This document shows positions 17,473-26,082 of a DNA stretch of 64,000 nucleotides, in pieces. Both the position numbers and the translations under genes were made by a program. Under the pieces are notes generated by a model, which saw nothing but the letters and a program-made list of their open reading frames with translations, did no database searches and was not told the origin of the DNA. The stretch spans positions 225,830 to 289,829 of the forward strand of contig NZ_JACSKY010000002.1 in assembly GCF_018617855.1 (NCBI RefSeq), given 5' to 3'. This DNA comes from Exiguobacterium qingdaonense. Lineage in GTDB: Bacteria; Bacillota; Bacilli; Exiguobacteriales; Exiguobacteriaceae. The number at the start of each line of letters is the position of its first letter. The first letter of the stretch is position 1.

Positions 17473-17853
17473 TTATCCTTTTTTAATCTTGCCTTTCCAG
17501 TTCTTGAAGCCGCCCTCGAGCATATAGATATTGTCATATCCGTTCTTCATCAAAAGCTTCGCCGCTTGGTTCGAACGTGATCTCCCTTGACAATAAATTA
17601 GGATTGGCTGATCCTTGCGCAACTCTTTCATGCGCATTTTCATCTGTCCGACCGGAATGTTTCGTGCGCCGACGATATGTCCGGCTTTGTACTCATTCTG
17701 TTCACGTACGTCAATCAACTGACCTTTGCGAAGTGAGGCACGGAATTCTTCCTGCTTCATTTTTTTTAACCCACGAGCTGGCAGGAAACGCCATACGATG
17801 TAGGCAATCAAGGCACCCCAGATGAGGATGACGAGAATTGTTTCGAGTCCCAT
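17473..17853 (-). CDS. yqhL: membrane-anchored rhodanese-like protein (YqhL)
   Basis: A 126-residue protein with an N-terminal membrane helix (TILVILIWGALIAYIVWRFL) and one rhodanese domain. The active-site loop is CQGRSRS, with Cys expected to carry a persulfide; DVREQNEY and GHIVGARNIP are the standard upstream motifs. Such proteins may hand sulfur to biosynthetic partners. The start at 17853 lies about 7 bases after AAAGGAAG on the minus strand. It is convergent with gcvPB and divergent from mntR. Confidence 0.88.
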   Translation of the reverse strand: MGLETILVILIWGALIAYIVWRFLPARGLKKMKQEEFRASLRKGQLIDVREQNEYKAGHIVGARNIPVGQMKMRMKELRKDQPILIYCQGRSRSNQAAKLLMKNGYDNIYMLEGGFKNWKGKIKKG

Positions 17854-18016
17854 AGATGTTCTTCCTTTCTCTTTCGAAGTTACCATATCTCATTATAATG
17901 AATTTAAGGTCATGAGACAATGATTGACTCAATCAATCGGGACTTTCCCTTTCGATTTCGTTCCAGTTAGGATAAAATAAAGAATGGAAACCGGAACATT
18001 AGGGGAGGTCGTGCCC

Positions 18017-18445
18017 ATGCCGACACCGAGTATGGAAGATTATTTAGAGCGTATTTATTTATTGATGTCAGAGAAAGGATATGCGCGTGTATCTGATATT
18101 GCAGAACATTTAGGGGTGCATCCGTCCTCAGTAACCAAAATGGTCCAAAAACTAGACCGTGAGGAATATCTCATTTATGAAAAGTACCGTGGTCTCATGC
18201 TTACGAAAAAAGGACAAAAAGTAGGAAAACGGTTGGTCGAGCGTCATGCGATGCTCGAATCTTTTTTACGTCTCATCGGAGTAGACGAGGCAGATGTGTA
18301 TGAAGACGTCGAAGGGATTGAACACCATCTCAGCTCAAACACGCTAGACTGCATGACGCAGTTTGTAGAATTTTTTGAGGATAAGCCAGAGCTTATGGAC
18401 CAGTTTAAAGACTTCCGAGAGCAGGAACGAGCTTCTGAAGAATAA
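18017..18445 (+). CDS. mntR: manganese-responsive transcription regulator MntR
   Basis: DtxR/MntR family repressor of manganese uptake genes, active as a dimer when Mn(II) is bound. The 142-residue protein begins [16 protein letters not shown], with metal ligands Asp8 and Glu11; [12 protein letters not shown] is the recognition helix of the winged helix domain, and GIEHHLS supplies later ligands (Glu and His near residue 100). It lacks the SH3-like domain of DtxR, as MntR does. ATG at 18017 follows AGGGGAGG by 8 bases. Confidence 0.94.
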   Translation: MPTPSMEDYLERIYLLMSEKGYARVSDIAEHLGVHPSSVTKMVQKLDREEYLIYEKYRGLMLTKKGQKVGKRLVERHAMLESFLRLIGVDEADVYEDVEGIEHHLSSNTLDCMTQFVEFFEDKPELMDQFKDFREQERASEE

Positions 18446-18450
18446 TGCAA

Positions 18451-18482
18451 AAAAAGTCAATCTTCATCGGTTGACTTTTTTA
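18451..18482 (+). terminator. terminator of mntR
   Basis: AAAAAGTCAA pairs with TTGACTTTTT around a 10-base loop. Confidence 0.88.
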
Positions 18483-18616
18483 TTTGTTATTTTAGGCTCT
18501 AAACACGAACGAAATAGTCGTAAATCAACTTGAACGTATATATTTGAACCGAGTTTATGCTATGATAAGTATCGGATTCATACTATAGGGGGTGACGGCG
18601 TACATTCGCCGAGGTC

Positions 18617-19144
18617 ATGGAGATTCAAATCAAAGGAAAATTGTTCGATGAGCAGCAGATTCGAAATCGCGTAAAAGAATTGGCGGAAGAGATTGAGCGG
18701 GATGCGAACGGGACGCCGATTGTCATCGTTGCCGTTTTAAAAGGCTCGATGGTCTTTGCAGCAGATTTGATGCGCTATATGAAAGGAAGTGTACAACTGG
18801 ACACCGTTGCGACGTCTTCGTACGGCAAGAAAACGGTCTCGAGCGGCAGTGTACAACTTCGTAAAGATCTTGATTTAGATGTAGAGGGGAAATATGTGGT
18901 CATCATCGAGGACATTATCGACACGGGGCAAACGTTGAAGTTTTTATGTAAACATATGGAACTGCATCAACCGAAACAGTTGAAAATCTGTACGCTCTTA
19001 GACAAGCCGGCACGCCGTCTCGTTCAATTGGATGCAGACTATGTAGGTTTTGAGATTCCGGATGAGTTTGTGATTGGCTATGGCATTGACTATGCAGAGC
19101 AATATCGGAACTTGCCGTACATCGGTTATGTAGAGACCACATGA
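18617..19144 (+). CDS. hpt: hypoxanthine (guanine) phosphoribosyltransferase
   Basis: Salvages hypoxanthine and guanine with PRPP to IMP and GMP. The 175-residue protein has VAVLKGSMVFAADL, SSYGKKTVSSG (flexible loop), the PRPP motif VVIIEDIIDTGQT and the purine-binding GFEIPDEFVIGYGIDYAE. In most Bacillales hpt sits between tilS and ftsH, so this location beside mntR suggests either a second copy or a move. The nearest strong ribosome site, GGGGGTGA, is about 21 bases from the ATG and is separated from it by a GGCG/CGCC hairpin (18597-18610); a weaker GAGGT lies right next to the ATG. Confidence 0.9.
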   Translation: MEIQIKGKLFDEQQIRNRVKELAEEIERDANGTPIVIVAVLKGSMVFAADLMRYMKGSVQLDTVATSSYGKKTVSSGSVQLRKDLDLDVEGKYVVIIEDIIDTGQTLKFLCKHMELHQPKQLKICTLLDKPARRLVQLDADYVGFEIPDEFVIGYGIDYAEQYRNLPYIGYVETT

Positions 19145-19168
19145 AAAGGAGCGCCGCGGCGCTCCTTT
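19145..19168. terminator. bidirectional terminator between hpt and yqhP
   Basis: A 24-base perfect palindrome with centre GCCGCGGC and outer AAAGGAG/CTCCTTT. It begins directly after the hpt stop and touches the stop of the minus-strand gene. Confidence 0.8.
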
Positions 19169-19578
19169 CACATGTTCGCTTTCTTTTTCTTCTTGCCTTT
19201 CTTTCCTTCAATCACCGTTAAATGTGGAGGATTGCTTCGATGTACGTTCGGACGCTTCGACAACTTTGTAACGTTTGAACCTGGTTTTTTATTTTTTTTG
19301 ATTTTCGCAGATGCGGAAGGTTTGACTTGGGGGTTGCCGTTACGTTGCATGCGCTTTTTAGAGGCTTGTGCAGTTTTCCGATAGCGCATATCCTCTGGGG
19401 ACATGCGTCGTCTGATAAAGAAACGATAGATCGCATAAAAGATTAACCCGAAAATCCCGATGAACAACAATTGTCTAAACAGGCGACCAGGGTCGGTGGC
19501 GAGCATATGTCCGACCCCGATGAATCCAAGGATAAACACGATGGTTGCTGCGGTCGAACCAATTCTTTGTCTGATCAT
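19168..19578 (-). CDS. yqhP: YqhP/SA1362-like membrane protein
   Basis: A 136-residue protein with two N-terminal membrane helices (STAATIVFILGFIGVG and LLFIGIFGLIFYAIYRFF) and a strongly basic tail ending in KKGKKKKKANM, likely facing the cytoplasm. The form, size and position beside yqhQ match YqhP of B. subtilis and SA1362 of staphylococci, both of unknown function. It starts 14 bases after the yqhQ stop, so the two form a minus-strand operon. Confidence 0.75.
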   Translation of the reverse strand: MIRQRIGSTAATIVFILGFIGVGHMLATDPGRLFRQLLFIGIFGLIFYAIYRFFIRRRMSPEDMRYRKTAQASKKRMQRNGNPQVKPSASAKIKKNKKPGSNVTKLSKRPNVHRSNPPHLTVIEGKKGKKKKKANM

Positions 19579-19592
19579 GGTGCTTCCTCCTC

Positions 19593-20534
19593 TTATCCCT
19601 CTCTTTGAACGACTGATTCTCCTAATTCTCTACGTTCCCACGTCTCGAATGCTTCAATTGCGACTTGAATCTGTTCATCACTCGGTTCTCGCGTCGTCAA
19701 CAATTGAAGCGAAAGACCTGGTTTTCCGATAAACGACAATACCCGGTGGTCGCGGAACCGGTTAGTGAACTGAAGGACCTCAAACGAAATGCCGATCACG
19801 ACCGGCAAAAGCGCGATCCGGCTGACGAGACGCAACCAAAGCGGGTCAATTGGCACAACCATATAGACGCCGATTCCTACAAAGACGGTGAAAAGAATAA
19901 AACTTGATCCACAACGATAATGGAGACGTGAACTTTGACGGACGTGTTCAACCGTGAGCGGATGACCTGCCTCGTAGCAATTGATTACCTTGTGTTCAGC
20001 CCCATGATATTGAAAGACACGCTTAATAAGTGGGGTCAATGAAATCAAATAGAGATAACTAAGTAGCAATACTAATTTTATTCCCCCTTCGAGGAGGTTT
20101 TGAATCACGTGACCGGAAAATACAGGCACGTCCTGAAACATAGAGGCGAGAAGAGCCGGCGTCACGTTGAAAATCAACTTACCGAAAATATAAGACAGAA
20201 CACCGACGACGGCGATGAAGGCAATCATCCATATGCTCTGTTTTTGTTGATGGTTGTCGTCCACTTCCTCACCCGGGTCGACGTCATATCGGTCGCTCGC
20301 GAAGTTCATATGGGCAGACCCATTCTTCAGTGATTCGTATAGGGCGACGATTCCTCTAAGGAACGGGATTTTTTTTAGGGACTGGACCCATGGGACGAGG
20401 ATGCGTGCCTGCTCGAACGTTTCGATGGTGCCGTTCTTTCGACGAATGGCAGATGCGCTCTCAGAACGTCCTTGAAACATGACCCCCTCTACGAGAGCCT
20501 GTCCTCCGACGGGGATGCTTGGTTTAGAATTCAT
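19593..20534 (-). CDS. yqhQ: DUF1385 membrane protein YqhQ
   Basis: A 313-residue integral membrane protein beginning IPVGGQALVEGVMFQG, the conserved DUF1385 opening, with VFQYHGAEHKVINCYE and RLHYRCGSSFILF further on. About four hydrophobic helices flank a conserved polar core. The His-Glu-His pattern hints at metal binding, but no activity is known. It is divergent from aroQ. Confidence 0.92.
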   Translation of the reverse strand: MNSKPSIPVGGQALVEGVMFQGRSESASAIRRKNGTIETFEQARILVPWVQSLKKIPFLRGIVALYESLKNGSAHMNFASDRYDVDPGEEVDDNHQQKQSIWMIAFIAVVGVLSYIFGKLIFNVTPALLASMFQDVPVFSGHVIQNLLEGGIKLVLLLSYLYLISLTPLIKRVFQYHGAEHKVINCYEAGHPLTVEHVRQSSRLHYRCGSSFILFTVFVGIGVYMVVPIDPLWLRLVSRIALLPVVIGISFEVLQFTNRFRDHRVLSFIGKPGLSLQLLTTREPSDEQIQVAIEAFETWERRELGESVVQREG

Positions 20535-20613
20535 TCACTTTCCTCGATTCTTCAAATGTTGTACTTGAATTATAACGTGATTCATAAAAAAAACGAAAGG
20601 GCAGAAGGCTCGA

Positions 20614-20643
20614 TTCACGTTCTTTCGATAAATTTGTTACAAT
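20614..20643 (+). promoter_or_regulatory. candidate promoter of the aroQ operon
   Basis: TTCACG (20614-20619) and TACAAT (20638-20643) are 18 bases apart, about 33 bases before the aroQ start. Confidence 0.5.
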
Positions 20644-20675
20644 AAACAAGACTTGACGAACGAGGGGGAAGAAGA

Positions 20676-21113
20676 TTGCGGATTTTAGTATTGAATGGGC
20701 CAAATTTAAACTTGTTAGGGCGTCGTGAGCCGGACGTGTACGGGCACGTCTCGTTGAAAGGTTTGGCGACCGACATGATGCTCGCCAAGCCAGAAGGCGT
20801 CGAAATCTCGTTCAAACAATCGAATCACGAGGGGGAAATCATTGACGCCCTTCACGATGCCTATGATTATGAAGGGGTCATCTTGAATGCGGGTGCGTAT
20901 ACCCATACATCGATTGCGATTCGAGATGCCATATCCGCGATCGCTGCCCCGGTCGTTGAAGTACATATCTCGAACGTGCATGCCCGCGAAGTGTTTCGTC
21001 ACGAGTCAAAACTTGCTGGCGTCTGCCTAGGTGTCATCACCGGTTTCGGACTTAATAGCTATACGTTAGCGATGCATGCATTAATCGAACATTGGAGGAA
21101 TCGACATGATTGA
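20676..21113 (+). CDS. aroQ: 3-dehydroquinate dehydratase, type II
   Basis: Dehydrates 3-dehydroquinate to 3-dehydroshikimate in the shikimate pathway. The 145-residue protein starts with the type II signature LVLNGPNLNLLGRREP, followed by SNHEGEIIDALH, LNAGAYTHTSIA and EVHISNVHARE. The start codon is TTG at 20676, after CGAGGGGGAA. The stop overlaps the next gene by eight bases, so aroQ, the peptidase gene and efp form an operon as in B. subtilis. Confidence 0.95.
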   Translation: MRILVLNGPNLNLLGRREPDVYGHVSLKGLATDMMLAKPEGVEISFKQSNHEGEIIDALHDAYDYEGVILNAGAYTHTSIAIRDAISAIAAPVVEVHISNVHAREVFRHESKLAGVCLGVITGFGLNSYTLAMHALIEHWRNRHD

Positions 21114-22176
21114 ACGCGTAAACAAACTGCAAGCACATTTAGAGGCAAGTGAACTGGATGCATTGCTCGTCACAAAACGTGAAAACATCCGCTACTTATC
21201 TGGCTTCACCGGGTCGAGCGGTGTCATCGTCATCACGTCGAAATCTGCAAGTTTTATCACGGACTTCCGTTATACAGAACAAGCGAATGATCAAGTGAAC
21301 GGGTTTGACATCATTGAACTGGATACGTCACTCATTAAGTCCGTCGCTGACGTCGTGTCACGGGAATCCGTCTCACGTCTTGGAATCGAACAGGACGCCA
21401 TGACGGTCGGTCAATACCGTCTTTATGAAAAAGAAGTCGATGCAAATCTCGTTGAAACGACTGGAGTCGTAGAAAAACTGCGCTTGATTAAGGATGAATC
21501 AGAGATTAAGATTATGAAGGAAGCTGCGGCAATCGCTGATGCGGCGTATGCACATATCCAAACGTTCATTCGCCCTGGTCGTACCGAAAAAGAGGTTGCG
21601 AACGAACTCGAAATGTTCATGCGTTCAAAAGGGGCAGACTCGTCATCATTCGATATGATTGTCGCTTCTGGTCTTCGTTCGGCACTGCCTCACGGGGTGG
21701 CGAGTGATAAAGTCATCGAATCAGGTGAACTCGTCACGCTCGACTTCGGGGCATACTATAAAGGGTACTGCTCGGATATCACGCGTACGCTCGCGGTCGG
21801 ACCGATCTCGGATGAGTTGCGTCAAATCTACGACACGGTTCTTCGCGCGCAGCTCGCTGGTGTGGAAGGTACTCGAGCCGGCATCACAGGTATTGAAGCG
21901 GATGCGTTGACACGAGACATCATCAAAGAAGCTGGATATGGCGAATACTTCGGACACTCGACTGGACATGGTCTCGGCATGGAAGTGCACGAGGCGCCTG
22001 GTCTTTCATTCCGTTCAGAAACGGTACTCGAGCCAGGGATGGTCGTGACGATTGAACCGGGTATTTACATCAATGGCGTCGGTGGTTGCCGAATTGAGGA
22101 CGATGTCGTCATCACAGAAGACGGTTGTTACCGTCTGACGCAGTCGCCAAAAGAGTTAATCACGATTGAGGCATGA
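21106..22176 (+). CDS. M24 family Xaa-Pro peptidase
   Basis: A 356-residue creatinase-type metallopeptidase that removes an N-terminal residue before proline. The N-terminal domain is noncatalytic; the pita-bread domain carries the ligands in TLDFGAYYKGYCSDITRT (two Asp), GHSTGHGLGMEVHE (His), TIEPGIY (Glu) and RIEDDVV (Glu). B. subtilis YqhT is at the same position. ATG at 21106 lies within the end of aroQ. Confidence 0.93.
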   Translation: MIERVNKLQAHLEASELDALLVTKRENIRYLSGFTGSSGVIVITSKSASFITDFRYTEQANDQVNGFDIIELDTSLIKSVADVVSRESVSRLGIEQDAMTVGQYRLYEKEVDANLVETTGVVEKLRLIKDESEIKIMKEAAAIADAAYAHIQTFIRPGRTEKEVANELEMFMRSKGADSSSFDMIVASGLRSALPHGVASDKVIESGELVTLDFGAYYKGYCSDITRTLAVGPISDELRQIYDTVLRAQLAGVEGTRAGITGIEADALTRDIIKEAGYGEYFGHSTGHGLGMEVHEAPGLSFRSETVLEPGMVVTIEPGIYINGVGGCRIEDDVVITEDGCYRLTQSPKELITIEA

Positions 22177-22205
22177 GTCTCGTCTGAAATTAGGAGGAAA
22201 TCAAC

Positions 22206-22772
22206 ATGGTATCAGTTAACGATTTAAAAACAGGATTGACAGTCAAAACGTCTGACGGTTCAATTTGGCAAGTCATCGAGTTTCAGCACGTAAAACCGGG
22301 TAAAGGTGCAGCGTTCGTGCGTACAAAAATGCGCAACTTACGAAACGGTGCGATTCAAGAGACGACGTTCCGTGGCGGCGAGAAAATCGAACGTGCACAT
22401 ATCGAACGGAAGCGTATGCAATACCTCTACCCAATGGGGGACACGTACGTCTTCATGGACAACGAGTCATACGAACAGCTTGAATTGACGAGCGATCAAG
22501 TGAAAGCGGCGCTCCCTTACTTGCTTGAAAATATGGAAGTCAGCATCGCGGATTATGAAGGGGAGATTCTCGGAATCGAGCTTCCAACGAGCGTTGTGTT
22601 GACAATCATCGAAGCAGATCCTGGCGTCAAAGGTGACACGGCTTCGAACGTGAAGAAAAATGCGACAGTGGAAACAGGACATGTGATTCAAGTGCCACTA
22701 TTCATCGAACCAGGTGAAAAAGTGACGGTCGATACACGTACTGGAGAGTTCATGGGTCGTTATAACGGTTAA
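22206..22772 (+). CDS. efp: translation elongation factor P
   Basis: Relieves ribosome stalling at polyproline. The protein has the EF-P KOW domain with [12 protein letters not shown], whose Lys32 is the modification site in the loop reaching the peptidyl transferase centre, then two OB domains ending GEFMGRYNG. At 188 residues it is family length. AGGAGGAAAT lies before the ATG. A terminator follows. Confidence 0.97.
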   Translation: MVSVNDLKTGLTVKTSDGSIWQVIEFQHVKPGKGAAFVRTKMRNLRNGAIQETTFRGGEKIERAHIERKRMQYLYPMGDTYVFMDNESYEQLELTSDQVKAALPYLLENMEVSIADYEGEILGIELPTSVVLTIIEADPGVKGDTASNVKKNATVETGHVIQVPLFIEPGEKVTVDTRTGEFMGRYNG

Positions 22773-22778
22773 TCTTGC

Positions 22779-22810
22779 AGAGTGTCCATTCAAATGGGCA
22801 CTCTTTTTTT
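22779..22810 (+). terminator. terminator of efp
   Basis: AGAGTGTCCAT pairs with ATGGGCACTCT (one T-G pair), then TTTTTT. Confidence 0.9.
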
Positions 22811-22853
22811 CTCGTTGCATTCATTGGTCTGACCAGTTATAGTGAGAGTGAGA

Positions 22854-22870
22854 TTAGTACCAGGTATAAA
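22854..22870. promoter_or_regulatory. FapR-like operator upstream of accBC
   Basis: TTAGTACCAGGTATAAA fits the 17-base FapR palindrome TTAGTACC-N-GGTACTAA in the whole left half and six of eight right-half bases. It lies 15 bases before the accB start, so bound repressor would block initiation. FapR senses malonyl-CoA, the product that AccBC helps to make. Confidence 0.65.
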
Positions 22871-22885
22871 CAGGGGGTAAGAAAG

Positions 22886-23332
22886 ATGCAAATCGATCAA
22901 ATCAAAGAGCTCATTCAGTTATTGGACCAATCTTCTGTCCATGAAATGGAGCTTGAAACATCTGATTTCAAACTGTCACTAAAGAAAGAATCGCAACAAG
23001 TAACGAGCACGCCGGTCGTGCAGACACAAGCATTCGCACCACCCTCGCCTGCTTCGCAAGTAGTCGAGAAGGAAGAAGCCGCAGAAGGAAATGTAGCATA
23101 TCGGACAATCACCTCTCCGATGGTCGGAACGTTCTACTCGCGACCGGCGCCAGATAAAGAGGCATTCGTCAATATCGGAGACCGGGTGGAATCCGGGCAG
23201 GTCGTCTGTATTTTAGAGGCGATGAAGTTGTTTAACGATGTCGAGGCGGAATTGAGTGGCGAGATCGTAGAAGTGTTAGTCACAGATGGCGATCTCGTTG
23301 AATATGGTCAACCGCTCTTTAGCGTGAAGTGA
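22886..23332 (+). CDS. accB: biotin carboxyl carrier protein of acetyl-CoA carboxylase
   Basis: Carries biotin between the carboxylase and carboxyltransferase parts of acetyl-CoA carboxylase. The 148-residue protein has an N-terminal helical segment, a flexible linker rich in Pro, Ala, Gln and Val, and a C-terminal biotinyl domain with [12 protein letters not shown]; Lys114 is the biotin site, 35 residues from the end. ATG at 22886 follows CAGGGGGTAAG. A longer frame upstream runs through the efp terminator and is not used. accC follows after four bases. Confidence 0.95.
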   Translation: MQIDQIKELIQLLDQSSVHEMELETSDFKLSLKKESQQVTSTPVVQTQAFAPPSPASQVVEKEEAAEGNVAYRTITSPMVGTFYSRPAPDKEAFVNIGDRVESGQVVCILEAMKLFNDVEAELSGEIVEVLVTDGDLVEYGQPLFSVK

Positions 23333-23336
23333 GGTC

Positions 23337-24683
23337 ATGATGAAACTACTAATCGCCAACCGCGGAGAAATCGCGGTTCGAATCATACGTGCAGCAAAAG
23401 AATTGAACATACCGACGGTTGCCGTCTTTTCGGAGGCAGATCGCGAGGCGTTACATGTCCGTTTGGCCGATGAGGCGTACTGTATCGGGCCGAACCCGTC
23501 GAAAGACTCCTATTTGAATATCCCAAATATCTTATCTGTCGCATGTGCCGTCGATGCGACGATGGTGCATCCAGGGTATGGTTTTTTGGCTGAAAATGCC
23601 GAGTTCGCCGAGATGTGTGAGGCGTGTGGGATTCAGTTCGTCGGCCCGAGCAGCTATGCGATTCGCAAAATGGGGATCAAAGACGAGGCGAAGCGAACGA
23701 TGATCGAGTCAGGTGTTCCTGTCGTTCCGGGGTCGAGCGGCGTCGTTACCGACGAGGAGGCCATGGAGCTCGCGCACGAGATGGGGTACCCGGTCATCAT
23801 CAAAGCGACGGCCGGGGGCGGTGGTCGTGGTATTCGTGTCGCGCGTGACAAGGACGAGCTCGTGAAAGGATTGGTTGCGACGCGTAAAGAAGCGAAGCAG
23901 GCGTTCGGAAATGGTGACGTCTATCTCGAGAAGTTCATCGAGTCGTTCCGCCACGTCGAAGTGCAAGTGCTCGCTGATCAGTTCGGGAATGTCATCCACT
24001 TAGGTGAGCGCGACTGTACGATTCAGCGACGCATGCAAAAACTAGTCGAAGAGGCGCCATCACCTGCGATCGACGAAGCGACGCGTCAACTGATGGGCGA
24101 CGCCGCCGTCAAAGCAGCGAAGGCCATCCAGTATTCGGGAGCGGGAACGATTGAGTTCATCTATGTTCCGGAATCAAACGAGTTTTATTTCATGGAGATG
24201 AACACTCGGATTCAAGTCGAGCATCCCGTCACAGAGATGATCACAGGATTTGACCTCGTTCAGGCGCAACTTGAAGTGGCGCTCGGGCATCCGCTCGCCA
24301 TCTCACAAGAAGATATCACATTCTCAGGACATTCGATCGAATGCCGAATCAACGCGGAGGACCCATTCATGGACTTCCGTCCGATGGCGGGAAAAATCGA
24401 CCAATACATTGTTCCCGGTGGCATGGGGGTCCGTGTCGACAGCGGTTTATACGCGGGGGCGATGATTCCGCCGTTTTACGACTCGATGGTCGCCAAGTTG
24501 ATTGTGCATGCGCCGACACGTGACGAGGCCATCATGAAGATGTTGCGTGCCTTAGATGAGTTCAAGGTTTCCGGTATTCAAACGACGATTCCGTTCCACG
24601 AACAAGTCATGGCACATGAACAGTTCCGCATCGGCACGTTCGACACAAAATTTGTTGAAAAAGAAATGTCACTAGCAAAATAA
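23337..24683 (+). CDS. accC: biotin carboxylase subunit of acetyl-CoA carboxylase
   Basis: Carboxylates biotin on AccB using ATP and bicarbonate. The 448-residue ATP-grasp protein starts [16 protein letters not shown], has [10 protein letters not shown], the glycine-rich lid [19 protein letters not shown], and [15 protein letters not shown]. Two adjacent ATG codons are possible (23337, 23340). In B. subtilis an Asp23-like gene (yqhY) lies between accC and nusB; here it is absent and a terminator is found instead. Confidence 0.96.
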   Translation: MMKLLIANRGEIAVRIIRAAKELNIPTVAVFSEADREALHVRLADEAYCIGPNPSKDSYLNIPNILSVACAVDATMVHPGYGFLAENAEFAEMCEACGIQFVGPSSYAIRKMGIKDEAKRTMIESGVPVVPGSSGVVTDEEAMELAHEMGYPVIIKATAGGGGRGIRVARDKDELVKGLVATRKEAKQAFGNGDVYLEKFIESFRHVEVQVLADQFGNVIHLGERDCTIQRRMQKLVEEAPSPAIDEATRQLMGDAAVKAAKAIQYSGAGTIEFIYVPESNEFYFMEMNTRIQVEHPVTEMITGFDLVQAQLEVALGHPLAISQEDITFSGHSIECRINAEDPFMDFRPMAGKIDQYIVPGGMGVRVDSGLYAGAMIPPFYDSMVAKLIVHAPTRDEAIMKMLRALDEFKVSGIQTTIPFHEQVMAHEQFRIGTFDTKFVEKEMSLAK

Positions 24684-24689
24684 CAACAA

Positions 24690-24728
24690 CCAGGAAGCCC
24701 GAACATTATTTCGGATTCCTGGTTTTTT
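24690..24728 (+). terminator. terminator of accBC
   Basis: CCAGGAA (24690-24696) pairs with TTCCTGG (24716-24722), with an inner CCGAA/TTCGG, followed by TTTTTT. Confidence 0.9.
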
Positions 24729-24795
24729 GTACTGAATTTATGAGTGCTTTATGCTAAACTATCACAATGAAAGCATGTAAAAGGAGAGTAACTGA

Positions 24796-25182
24796 ATGAA
24801 ACGTCATGAAGCACGAGAGAAAGCGATTCAAACGCTTTTTCAAATCGAAGTATCTAAATTAGAGGTGGACGAAGCAATCGAGTTCGCATTGGACGGAGAA
24901 GAGTCGGACCCGTTTTACGAACAACTCGTCACAGGGACGCTCGAGCATATCGAGGACATCGACGGACTGCTCGTTGAGAACTTAAAAAACTGGCGTTTGG
25001 ACCGCCTAGGCAACGTCGAGCGTACGATTCTCCGGATGGCGACATTCGAACTGTTGTATGTCGAAACGATTCCAGAGAACGTCACCATCAACGAGGCGGT
25101 CGAACTCGCGAAATCGTTCGCGGACGAAGAGGCCGGAAAACTTGTGAATGGCGTACTCGGTAACATTATTAAGGAAGACTAA
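24796..25182 (+). CDS. nusB: transcription antitermination factor NusB
   Basis: Binds boxA RNA with S10 and helps rRNA antitermination. The 128-residue all-helical protein opens with RHEAREKAIQTLFQIE and has WRLDRLGNVERTILRMATFEL and the C-terminal INEAVELAKSFADEEAGKLVNGVLG, standard NusB landmarks. AAAGGAGAG precedes the ATG. Confidence 0.95.
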   Translation: MKRHEAREKAIQTLFQIEVSKLEVDEAIEFALDGEESDPFYEQLVTGTLEHIEDIDGLLVENLKNWRLDRLGNVERTILRMATFELLYVETIPENVTINEAVELAKSFADEEAGKLVNGVLGNIIKED

Positions 25183-25245
25183 AAAATAGAGATAAGACAC
25201 CACACCAACTACAGAAAAACCTAAAGACAACGGGGGATGAGAGAG

Positions 25246-26082
25246 ATGGCAGTAGTGATCGACGGAAAGCAAGTGGCAGCATCATATCGAGAGTCGTTGA
25301 AAGAGCGTGTGACTCAACTGCGGGCTCGCGGGATCGTACCGAAACTGAAAGTAGTATTGATTGGGGACGACCCGGCAAGTCATAGCTATGTCCGCGGGAA
25401 AGAACGGGCGGCAGAGGAAATCGGAATCGATTCACAAGTCCTCCGCTTTGATGAGGCGATTCGTGAAAAGGAACTACTCGACTTGATTGACTTGATGAAT
25501 GAGGATGAGGAAGTTCACGGCATTCTCGTACAACTTCCATTGCCGAAACACATCGATGAGTCACGAGTCATCATGCGCATCTCCCCTGAGAAGGACGTAG
25601 ATGGTTTTCATCCAGAAAACGTCGGGAAGATGATGCTCGGTCTTGAGACGCTCCTTCCATGCACACCGCACGGCATCCTGCATCTTGCGAAGACCCAGAC
25701 CGAGATCGTCGGAAAGCACGTCGTCGTCGTCGGTCGCAGTCAAATCGTCGGGAAGCCGGTCGGGATGTTGTTCTTGAACGAATCCGCGACGGTCACGTAT
25801 TGCCATTCAAAAACGCCTGACCTCGGTGCAATGACCCGACAGGCCGATATATTGATTGTCGCGGTCGGACGCGCCGGCCTCGTCACAGCAGACATGGTCA
25901 AGCCCGGCGCCGTCGTCATCGATGTCGGTGTCAACCGTGTAGAAGGGCGCCTCGTTGGTGATGTGGATTATGAGGGCGTGAAAGAGAAGGCGAGTGCGAT
26001 CACACCTGTACCAGGTGGCGTCGGCCCGATGACCATCACGATGCTCATGCATAATACGGTCGAGGTTGCATCACGTGGCTAA
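25246..26082 (+). CDS. folD: methylene-THF dehydrogenase / methenyl-THF cyclohydrolase
   Basis: Bifunctional enzyme that converts 5,10-methylene-THF through methenyl-THF to 10-formyl-THF. The 278-residue protein has SYVRGKERAAEEIG (catalytic Tyr and Lys), QLPLPKHID, PEKDVDGFHPENVG, the NADP segment VVGRSQIVGKP and PGGVGPMTITML. ATG at 25246 lies after GGGGGAT; ATG at 25237 is too close to it. The last eight bases overlap xseA. Confidence 0.95.
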   Translation: MAVVIDGKQVAASYRESLKERVTQLRARGIVPKLKVVLIGDDPASHSYVRGKERAAEEIGIDSQVLRFDEAIREKELLDLIDLMNEDEEVHGILVQLPLPKHIDESRVIMRISPEKDVDGFHPENVGKMMLGLETLLPCTPHGILHLAKTQTEIVGKHVVVVGRSQIVGKPVGMLFLNESATVTYCHSKTPDLGAMTRQADILIVAVGRAGLVTADMVKPGAVVIDVGVNRVEGRLVGDVDYEGVKEKASAITPVPGGVGPMTITMLMHNTVEVASRG

